From the NCBI GenBank assembly GCA_903813345.2, contig CAIIXF020000008.1, positions 6,209,341-6,273,340 of the forward strand: a stretch of DNA of 64,000 nucleotides, given 5' to 3'. The notes below the pieces were generated by a model. That model was not told the DNA's origin. It was given only the letters and a program-made list of their open reading frames with translations, and ran no database searches. Shown here piece by piece: positions 41,601 through 53,600 of the stretch. Position 1 is the stretch's first letter, and each line of letters begins with the position of its first letter. This stretch comes from Owenia fusiformis (lineage: Eukaryota > Annelida > Polychaeta > Sabellida > Oweniidae). The position numbers and the translations under genes are program-made.

Positions 41601-44600
41601 TAAATAAGAACGAAACGTCTAAACGCAGCAAAAAGAAAAATTCTTCTGCAATCTGTTCGTGATCTCGTAGAATATCGAGAAGTCTCGGCTGCTTATTTCG
41701 TTCAGTACTACATTCCGTCAGTTCAACAAATTGAAAAATCGTATTTAATGTCCACCATATTTCTTTCCAGTTTAAATACAACACAGACACGTCAGTTTTA
41801 TAAAGTAATCTACGTTTTGATAACAAATCTGCTGAACAAATCGTAATATTTGGAATGTATTGATTCCCGGGAAATGTATTTTCGTTCCATGAAAGTTTAA
41901 AAATTATCGCGTCACACTCGTGTTACGTCACATCACGTGACTTTATTCGGTGCGGAGAACTGACGAAATATTGACGAAATGTTGTGCCCATTTCAACATC
42001 AATATAACAAACAAAACACCACATTTACGCGTAAGTTATGTTCTCTTTATTTCAAATAAATACTTGGGTTTATATGGTACCCGATGTTTTGGTTGGATGG
42101 CTAATAGGGAATGAATAATAAGTGATGATTCAGCAGTGTGTTTTTTCCGTAGTAAATACCCCCTTTTTTGCATTGGACCTTGTCTGGCCCTAGATCTACG
42201 ACAATTCAGAATCGGGAGTAGATTACTGGGCCAGACGGGTTTGGTTAGGGAAATAGATGCCTTACTTTAACTATGGCAACTGTACGTTGGCAGATACAGC
42301 TTCCAAAGATCGAGAGAAATATGCAAGATAAAAAATAGGGATAAGTAGTACAATGTAGATTTTCTATATCGATTTTATGAAGCTACATCTACAGTACACT
42401 AGCCATTGAGCAAATGTGACTGGGGCTATAGAAATGAAATCTGATTTATGCATGTACAATAGATGTCCTACCTGTAGTTTTCCCCACAGCTTGCATTTAT
42501 CACAGCCGACACAGTCCATAATCTTGGTGATGTTACGGAACTTGGTTTTGTAGGCAGTCTATCAAAAAAAAATTATATTTTTTTTTCAAAGTAGAGGTAT
42601 TCTGAATATCTATTTAAGTGGTTATATAAAAAAAAAACTCGATCAATTTTAAAATACTTGAATTGGTGATATGATTGATATGTGTATTCTAATTTATCCC
42701 AACGTACAGACCCTATTTATCGTACCCAGAGGTTTTGTACAGTACACTATACTCTGATTAGGACTGGCTATTAATGTACAGCTTGACATTCTACCAATCA
42801 GCACACAACAAAGCCATGCTTATGTGTCAACTTATTTAAACAAACATGGTAATGAAAGTGGGTGGGAAATGGCAGGCTCTGATTGGCTCGATATATGCAG
42901 CCATTTATTGCTCATCCAAAGAGTGTTAGACAGTTTCACGACTCTTGCAAAGGATTCTACCTACCTTTAGTTCAGCTGCCTCTTTTGGGTCACCTCTAAA
43001 CATCTTACTCTCATCAAAGTGTTCAGGGAATGATCTATAACCAAACACACAATAATCACGCCCGGTGATCGTGAATATGGGACGGAGGGGGGAGCAGGCA
43101 ATTTCTGCTAGGAAATTCAACAAATCTGGAAGATTTATTTTTTCAAGAAAAAGTTTACTATTGAATTGCTAAATGGATAGGCGCACGGTATGGTAGAATA
43201 TGTTAGGTTTTCTGGGATTTTTTCTGAAACGATACGCATCTAAGGTATGAGATCTATTAAAAAAGGCGCAAGGCCATCAACAGGCACAAATCAACGTTTT
43301 TGCTATAAATCAAGCAACAATGGACTACACGACCTGTAATAAATACTTGTAAGTGATGTTATCATAACTAAATTAATGTCATTGCTGAATTTATAAAATA
43401 AGTTTGCATACGTAAAATAAAAAATAATCGAAAATATTTAAAATGGGAAGGAGGGGGGGAGGGGACGGAGGGGGGGAGTAATAATTCTATAAAGTGAAAC
43501 AACTTCACACGAATTCTTGTATTTGAAAAATGAACTCATTAACTTAGTAAGAAACTGGATGATATACCCCTGGAGAGTGAAAAATGGGGACATTTGGAGT
43601 AAAAGGACTTAAAGTCGCGAAACATCTCTAATCATGTCTTATATACATATTGCTCCCCCCCTCCGTCCCCTCCCCCCCTCCGTCCCAAATTCATTATTTT
43701 CGATTATTTTTTATTTCACATATGGAAACTTATTTTATAAATTCAGCAATGACATTAATTTAGTTATGATAACATCACTTACAAGTATTTATTACAGGTC
43801 GTCCAGACCATTGTTGCTTGATTTATAGCAAAAACGTAGAATTGTGCCTGTTGATGGCCTTGCGCCTTTTTTAATAGATCTCATACCTTAGATGTGTATC
43901 GTTTCAGAAAAAATCCCAGAAAACCTAACATATTCTACCATACCGTGCGCCTATCCATTTAGCAATTCAATAGTAAACTTTTTCTTGAAAAAATAAATCT
44001 TCCAGATTTGTTGAATTTCCTAGCAGAAATTGCCTGCTCCCCCCCTCCGTCCCATATTCACGATCACCGGGTGTGATAATTATGACTTAAATATTTGCTC
44101 CTATACAAATTTTGAAACTGAACAGTATGTATTTTACCAACATTCACTTAAGTTGAATTCATAAACCCAAAGTTCCATTGACCAAATTTCATTCAAACAT
44201 GACCGCGCTCTTATTGAATTTCACAACCAATCAGACTGCAGTTAAGCCAATAATGAACATTCTCTATTTCTCCATACATGCATGACCTTGCTCTATTCAA
44301 TCATCCAGGTATCTATATATTGTGACGTCACATCTATTCATGGCAAAAATAACAGCAAGTTTGGTTATTTCATGGACCCCATTCCCGAATTCTCTGAACA
44401 ATGTTTTCAACTTTGTGTTTGAATCAGAATAAATAATGATAGGCCATTCAATATGGTGAAATTCTACACTCATTGGACAGAATGTCAGTACAAATGCACT
44501 CTCCTTCGGTTCGTGATTTGTTCGACATTCTGTCCAACTCATGTTAATTTCACCATATTGAATGGCCTGCCATTATTTATTCCTTAATTAACAAATGGGA

Positions 44601-47600
44601 TTCATGACTCATTCAAGATGCTGGCAAAATATATCTTAAAGTATCCAGAGTTAGTTTAAAACACACCCATGAGTAAAACTTACTTTACTACTTTTAAGAG
44701 ATCTTTTACTGCATTTTTTGTTTCTAAATCTCCTTCCTCGTTTCCTGTATAGAAATTTTCCTGGAAGAAATAAACATCTTTTTATGTTAAAGTTTCTTTA
44801 AGTGAGATAGAGTTCATTTTCTTTCATTTTGTACATTTTTGAGTACTCAAATAGTATATAAAAACTGATCATATTCTACAAAAACATTACACCGGACATC
44901 TTTTTACTGAAATTACCATTAAGACAAAGAGCTTCCAAAAAGACAACAAAAAGCAAAAATGTTTTAGCACACTGAAATTAGCTTAAACATATTTGTAACT
45001 GCATCTCATTTTAATTGAACTATCAAGCATAAATCTGGTGAATGCGTCATGGATTTTAGATACATTGGGCTAAAACGTTATGAAAAACCTCTTTATTATT
45101 CATGATCAAACAACATATCCTGTATTTAAATCATATTATATATAACACTATACCTGTTCTAAATATGGGGCAGCCTTAGCCAATGCCCTGAGCTCTATCA
45201 GGTATGTGAAATAGAGATTCCTCAAGTGTTGAGGCCCCTGCCCCCAAGTATTCTCAGGGGCAAAAAGCTTGTCAAACAGCTCAACATTGGGCCCCCATGT
45301 TACCTGACCAAACTGGCCTGCAATAGAAATGAGACAAAATAGTTTATACATTTTCAAGTTTTTAAACTTGATAAAATGTCAAAACTTTATTTCAGACACA
45401 AAAGTGTAACTTTTGTTACAAAAAACACCAAACCATGACTGTTGATCACAAAGAAATGGTGGCTATAGTAATGTTACCACTTTCTGGTGGTACCATGAAA
45501 AAGCTAGGTGAAGTTAATATAGACATTACCAGATGTTAATACTGAAAAATTGGCCATGAATCCACCAAGCATTTTTAAAAATTCATTACTTGAAACAACT
45601 GCATACTCTAAATTTGCCTTATTCCTGGCCTTTGAATGTACTTTCATTTCATCTTGTGCCAAATATGAATCAGTTAGGATTATTATCAAAGAATTCATCA
45701 GTTATGCAACTGTTTTACAAACATGCCGATTCATTGTACAGGGTGACAAAAAAACTGGAACCCACTTAAGTCTTAATAACTTCGTCAATTATGCATATTT
45801 AGTACATGTATAGTCAATTGGATGTATGACAAGATGTCAAAGTTTTAGCATTCTAGCTCAATTAGTCTCCAAACGAGGCACGATTAGATAATGTGCTCCA
45901 AATGTGCACCACGACGTTGGATGCAGAGCTGGATTCTTCTTGCAAAATTGTCAATGACCCGACTGCATTCATCTCTGTCTATCTCTCTAATTAATCTTCC
46001 AATGTTGAGTTTGAGGTCATCAATGGTCAGTGGACTATCTGTATACACATTATCCTTGAGATACCCCCACAGATAAAAATCTGGGGGGTTCAAATCAGGG
46101 GAGTGGGGGGGGGCAGATGTGGCAGGTATGGTGACTGATTAATCGATTACCAAAGTGAGCCTGAAGCCATCGAATGGACTCATTTGAGGTGTGGGGTGTG
46201 GCACCATCTTGTTGGAACCATTGCTGGTCCCTTCTCAAGTCACGTCGTCTACCCAGCGCTCTCCAAAACTTTTGAACGTTAGGGATGTACCGTTCTGAGT
46301 TGACTGTTGAGTTGTCTTGAGTTCTGACAGACCTCTCTCTCCCCGAATAGGTTGGTTTTCCATCACTTTTCTTCTTTGTTGGTTTTACAGTTCCTTCTGA
46401 ATCAAACTTCTGTACAAGCCTAAAGATCTGTGACTTGCAAGGAGCTCTTCTTGCCCTGTGATCTCTCATATAGGCAGTTTGTGTCCCTTTATAGGATTTT
46501 GTCTCAATATACTTTCTCACAATATAAGTCTTTTCTTCTGTCGTCCATGGCATGATTAATATCTAAGCTACAGAACTCATTATTGTGTCATTTTGTCATG
46601 CATTCAGTCTAGTTTCTACCCTGAAGAAATGAAGAATGTAGGTATAATACTTTCCGAGAAATTTGATGATTTATGGGTTCCAGTTTTTTTTGTCACCCTG
46701 TATTTGTCCTACCTTCGAATGCATATCTGGAGCAGACAGCTACCATCACAGAAGTGTGGAGGCCAGACAGCATGCGGAAAAACACCCTCTTCTCTAGACA
46801 TTGCTCTAAAATGATATATAACAATGCATGTGCTATGTGAATCACAATCAGGTTTAAGTTAAGTAGTTATCCATTGTTTGTATGCCATGTGTATGTGAAA
46901 TAATCTGATACCAAATGCCAAGAAATTTTTTCTGATCCTCGTATCATTTTCTACATTTGCAAAAGCAAGACAGCTCAAACCCCATTGCAACCCCTTAAAA
47001 GCGGGCAATTCAACTCATCCCCCAGTTAACTAAAAGAATGGTGTAGTCCAAATAAAGATGTTATTTTGCATTTTATGGTAAAGTATAGCAAAGTATTAAT
47101 GAATGAAGAAAATTGAAGAAAACACATTTCTATGCAACCCTCTTATAAAAATTTCAGTTGGAAATGAACATCTAGTATAGATCTAATACGAGACATTTAC
47201 TAAACAAAATAATTAACATGAAAAAATCCATGGAAAACCCATGACAAAGTCGAATAAAATGTGCTAAATACCATAATAAAAATACTACATACTATATAAG
47301 AAACACCACGATGAAAAACAAAAACCCTACACCATAGATGTAAAATCTGGATAAAAGAGGGAAAGGGGAAGGATGTAACCTGATTTATAAAATAATTTTA
47401 TGATATGATTACACTGATACAAATTACATATGGTCTGAGACTGATATAATATTAACAGATCCATCTAGAGCAAATACTAATCTGGCAAAGGCCACATCAA
47501 CAATTCATTCTGAGGAAATGAGCTAAAAATGACCCCAAAACAATATTCAATGAACAATATATAAATATATAAAATTACAGTAATGGGGGTACATTGTGTT

Positions 47601-50600
47601 ATTTTACAACATATGAAATTTACAATAGATTTACATTGATTGTATATAGCGACTATACTTAAGAATTATTACGTTTCTCTTGTGTGGCTAGAATAGTACA
47701 AGAAAACAAAACAAATTGAAATATATAGAACATTTGGGAACTTCATGGAACAGATAATGTGGAAAATTCAAGGAATTAAATGTAGAGACCTTATTCACAA
47801 TGCTATACAATAAAAATAAGTTTTTTCAAATACAACAAATCATTTTTTACAAATATTTTTGGTATCAATTTTGTAAGTTCTGCACCCTGACATCATCCAT
47901 TCTTTCTTTCTTTCTTTCTTTCTTTCTAAAGGATGTTGTCTGGTGCCCTGAATTCGGAAGATGCATACACGACCAACTTTAATAAGCCACGGTGAAAAGT
48001 GGCGGTTACATTTACCTAAGCATTGTGAATGAGCTCACTGAACACAGGAGTAGAGTAATTTATGGCACTGTCTCTATAAATATAACTACAAGTATGAATG
48101 CCACTAAATTCAAACGGTCAGAATAAAAATTAAAATGAACCCAGGGATGTTTAGAAATAAAGTAATTTATATATAGGCAGTATAAAAAAAATTTTCATTT
48201 AATATTTATAACTAATTAGGCTTAAAATAATTAAATAATTAAAAAATGAAATCAACAAACATCGAATGTTACCTCCGGCAGGGTAATCTAAGGGGCATCA
48301 CAATTATTTAAATAAAAAAATATGATACAGTAATCGTACACAAGGCATACATGCAAAGTGTCACCACCTGCCATTTGTTACAGACAGTAACTGCCAAACG
48401 CTGAACATTAACCACTAATCACAAAAAAGTTGGAGACTAAAACAATATGTCACCACTATGTGTCACCAATATGTGGTGGTGACATAAAAATTGATTGAAA
48501 AACTGAATAAAAATTCCATTATATTCAGCATGTTAGTCTTGCATTTATCCCTGGTCTTAAGCCAACCTAACTTTCCCTTGGACCAATGAATCACCAGGGT
48601 AAAGGGGGAAAACCCAGTGACAAAATGCAAGACTATCATAATGATATACACTTTCAGTAAAGGTCCTATGATACAATATCTAACAATTTTATATGTGCAT
48701 CGCAATATTAAATTGATATGATACATTTTAAAAATGTTCACATTAACCAAGCCAAAAATATGGATACTGTGAAGTACCCTGCGTGCAGAGTCTAGTTATA
48801 AACTAGGAAGCTCTCTTTTAAGAAGCTAAGTTGAACGAATGCAAAGGGTAACTGTGAAGTGTCATGGGACCCCTAATAACAGGATCAGAAATTAAAGCAA
48901 CTACAATGTATGCTAAATTACTTGCTTATTATATAATATAAGTTTGAATTCCATGCCTAACGCACATGTTTAACTACTGAAAATTGCTACATGCCCAAAA
49001 CAAAGGTATTGCCACTATAACAAACTCAGTATTGGAACATATTCATTTAAAAAATATTAAGAGGATACAGATCATTCTTTATGCATCAATCTCAGTGGAA
49101 ATGCAGTCTTTTGCATGACATTCATAATTTCAAATACATGTACATATTGATCAAAAAAGATATTTTGATACAATACAATTCAAAAGAAGTCTTACACAAA
49201 GCCTCAAAACATTCAACTTGATCCAGCTGATTTTTAAATGTCCAGTCACACAAATCACCCATGTTTCAGAACTGTGCGCTAGACTAATAAATAAAAATCC
49301 TAATGAAAATTCTGTGACATATATTCTAATCACATCAATTAACTTAATGTAACTTAAAAACACAAAGTACCACCATCGCCAAAAAAATCAACCTCAAATA
49401 ACAAGATTAATTGTTTTGATATCAATCATATTTATGTGCTACATTTTATGTGCTTCATGAAATAAGTGCTTCGGTGGTTATCGATAAACTGGTTCCTACC
49501 TTGCTTGCCAAATTGCGAGTAGTCCTTGCTTTCCTGTCTGAAACAACAAGAATTCTCAATGTCATTGGTAATGGGGAGATATGGCCTGAATCAGGGGTTT
49601 CATTAGCAGAAGGCAACAGGCGATTTGCACGGGTTGTTTTCGCATAATCGCCTGTTGTTTTGAGTGACTTTTCAACTTTTCCATATCAAATTCATGATTT
49701 CTATTAATTTTGCCTGTTGTTTTCATTTATTTATTATCTTTAGTAGATATACCACATTGACTGATAAAAAGCATCATTTCATTTATCACGATAGATATAG
49801 CATCCTCTGAGGTTTCATATAAATGCTCCTGAACATATCATGACTTTGACATTTAGGTGTCGGCAATTGCTATCATTGGATTGTTTAAATGTGTAGTACT
49901 TTGCTGAACAAAGCTATGCATTAATTAAAGTGGAACAGTCCTGCATTACTGTATAAGTGGTAATTTTGCCTTATCATTTTATTAACCTATTGCCTGATTT
50001 TTTGCCAGGTTCGGAAAATTAAATGTCGGAAATATTATCTTCATTATGTTATCCAATGGGAAGTTTCTTGTCATTAGGAAAATTAAAATTAGGAAAGTGA
50101 TAAAATTTGACCATTCGGCAATTAACCACTCGGATTAAATACCACTTATACAGTAGTTAAAAATCAATCCTGAATCCATTGGCTCACATGTAAATAAAAT
50201 AATCTTAAGACTTACTTGAAACAGTTTTCACTATAGATGGTTTTCCATATTCTTGATGCTGACTTGCCCTTGTATCCAGTATAGCCCTCTGGGTTAAGAG
50301 AAAGATCTACATATTCTGCATCAGCCGAGTCTTCATCTAAACACACAAAAGAAATATGAGTGAAGTGTCACAGCACAGCCATACATGACAGCCTCAGGAT
50401 TAAGTGCATTAATCTAAATATTTTACCTCTTGTTAGTTATTACATTAATAATATTATATAGAACCTAATAGCTCTTTCTTAGTAAACTTCTTGCACTCGC
50501 ATTCATGGCATAATACAATCCCCCATGTATACTCGATTGTTTAATTCCATGGGATGATTCAGTGCCTTTGGACACTCTGTTGTAACACCTAGGTATAATA

Positions 50601-53600
50601 ATAACCCCAACTTATTTGTTTAAATAATGACTGCCTCGCACAACCCTTTGGTACTAAAGTACACTTGGTACAACCCTTTGGTATAATACAACTCCCCTGC
50701 ACTGTATACACTTGGCACAACCTTTTGGTATAATACAAAACCTATCTCACCATCTATCTCACAGAAGAGCTCTTCTTGGTCATCATATCTCTTCCACTCA
50801 GCAAATGCCTCCTTACTCTCATCACTGCAAATAGAGAATAACATATTAAAGAGGCTCTATGCCATAGGATAGCACAATTGTCTGGGGGAGAAACCTATGG
50901 CATAATGCATCTTTAAAGGATCTTTAGAAGGGCTATAGTAGGAAGATGTTGGACACAATCTTTTCAAAAATCAAGCAATGGTTTCACTTACAATTGTAAC
51001 TTTCTTTTCTAAAAAGAAATTGGGATATCTGGTCAAATATAGAAGTCATTGAACTGTAGATCTAAGATGCTGATTCTGAAATCCCCAAATTTATTGGATT
51101 CGAAAAAGACAGACCTAAAAAACTAGGGATTAAATATCGCTTGTCACTCTTCTAATTTGGAACTTTTCATTTGAGTCTGTAATTTTTGGTCAAAATCTTA
51201 AATTATAATTTTCTGGGTATTTTTACCTGATTGTTGTATCCAGGTTCCCCAGTTCATGTTCCTCTTCACATTCATTTTGCTCATTGGCCTCCTTACTGTA
51301 CTGTAACACAAAAATATATATACAGGGTGGGCCAAAACATGTTACTCTTTTTATAGTAGAATACAATCTGAATTTGTAACATTTTTTGCACACCCTGTAT
51401 TATACATAATAGAAATGCATAAAGTCATATTAGATTTTCATCTGTGTTTTTTATTTAGAGCATTTCCTGATTTCTTAACTCAAAACACACCTTCCCAAAA
51501 AAGAATAAAAAAGGAGTAGAAAGAATATTCAATTATTATGCTGAGATTTTTAATGTTTGAAATGCTGTAGGTACAAATGAATTTGTGCCTAGTGAAATCA
51601 ATTTGATGAAAATATACATATACAGGTACCCGCATGAGTTGCATTGATACCCTGAAAATGTTGATTTTTAGTCTGTATAGTTTACAGTAAATCAGTTCTC
51701 CTCTCATTTTGAGTAATGAAATATAAAATATTCATAATGGACCAATAATAGTCTTGCATCAGGTCTCTGGATCCCCACCCACATTAACCCCCCCCCCTCT
51801 TGTGCAGGTGAGAGGGAACAGGGCTTGAAGCAAGACTACTTGGCTTGTATTCACCAAATGAATCCAACAATAATATTTAACCTCAACAATGTTATCTCAA
51901 TAAATTTAATTATTATCAAAATAAATTCTATCACCCATGGTTTGATTGAGAAAACTGGCATTTTATCACACAGTAATTCTTGAATTCTGAAACTTATGCA
52001 GCAACTATCTTATTATACATGTATACTCTACACATATTATTTAATACCTGTATTTTTGCAACTACACTTCTGTTTAATCACCAATGAAAGCCATTCTACA
52101 TTTCTACAGTTTAATATTTTGTTGTCATAGTGATATTTATACTTACACAACCCATACTATAACCATACTACCAAAGTAATCTACAGGAGACTATTTCTTG
52201 AACAATCGTATTTTATGATTAATTTTCATTATGTAATGCATGTAATATATTTACACGAATCTCTAAACAATGATATGTTCAAGAAATCGCCTTTATATAG
52301 TCTAGTGAGCATACATCAAAACCTGTGTGTAAACCAGATGTGAACAGAACTTTTTTGACACATTTTATTTCTTTTGAAACAAATTGAAATCATGAATTTT
52401 GTTGAAATCTTATGTTAAAACATAATTACCCAATCAGTGTTCACAAATACAGGTTTGTCTGTATCAAATAGAATACATTGATCACAACTGCAAAATGGAA
52501 CTGTGTGTGTTGATGATATTACTGCCAAATAAAGAATTGGTATATTTCTCCAATTTTATTCCTTTATTGGCGTTATTTAGTCTCACAGAGAATTGCATCG
52601 TGTTTATGATCAGAGTATTCAGTAGGGGAACCAGGATTCTCAAGTGTCAAAAAGTAGTTTCTATGACCCATCCAAAAAGAACTCACATATTATATACCAC
52701 ATTAAAGCTGATTAAGATCTTCCCTTCATAAGTCTCATACAAGGATTGCTGTAGCCATGGCAACCAAAGCAACAACATTAAGGATACTTAAGCAAACAGA
52801 TTCTGGACAGCAGGATTATTGATATGACTATTGGATGGAAATTTGTTAAACATCTAACAGTATACCGATCACGGAAGGTGAACCCCAACTATCCCAAACC
52901 ATAATATAACAAGAAAAGAAACATTTTCATACACATATTTTGACCTTCATTCCAAATGGGCTTAGAAATTGTAAATGAAAATATTACAAAATTGCCATAA
53001 ATACTTGGTACATATCATATGAATTGTTTTACAGCTTTTAAAAATTTGTATTGAAAAATGCTATTGATTTATATACAGTTTATAAAAATGTAAATATATG
53101 CATGTGAAATGTGAATACAAATTACCATTATTCTGCTTGAAACTATTAACAGATTGAATTAAATCAAAGGATGTATTTGTTCTACTTAGAAATACTTCCA
53201 TACCATAGGATAACTGTATATAATCAATGTGAATATGACAATATGATATAAGGATGTGAGTGATGTATGTATCCGTTCTGACAACATGACATTGATATAT
53301 ATGAATGATACATGTATCAATTATGACAAAAAGTATGACATGAAGATTTATTATGCAGATATCCATTCCTATGACACATAAAAACTGTCTAATGGAATAA
53401 CTTTCTGTAAAGAACACCTGTTTACAGGGAATAGTGTTTGAAAGAACCAACTATTATCCATTTATCGACATGATAATGGACTCTCTCTACAAGGAACACC
53501 TGATGACTGGGAACACGGAACAGTGTTTTTGGGCAAATTTGAAAATTCACATTTGCTACATTGTATATCCTATTGTTTTCAAGACTAATGAAGTGTAGAA

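Larger units (their letters stand above)
46806..49499. other. ERO1 intron 9
   Basis: 2.7 kb with no coding signal, holding the TTTC microsatellite and an inverted GGCAGGTGGTG repeat. I checked it for a missing exon because human ERO1 is longer here. The reading frame passes directly from exon 9 to exon 10, so none is required. Confidence 0.7.

Noticed and set aside
41572-41826. 84-codon open frame on - inside the Mutator-like foldback
   Set aside because: No transposase motif; may be captured DNA but nothing recognisable.
53061-53450. 129-codon open frame on -
   Set aside because: Ile/His/Tyr-rich translation of AT-rich intron; no family features.
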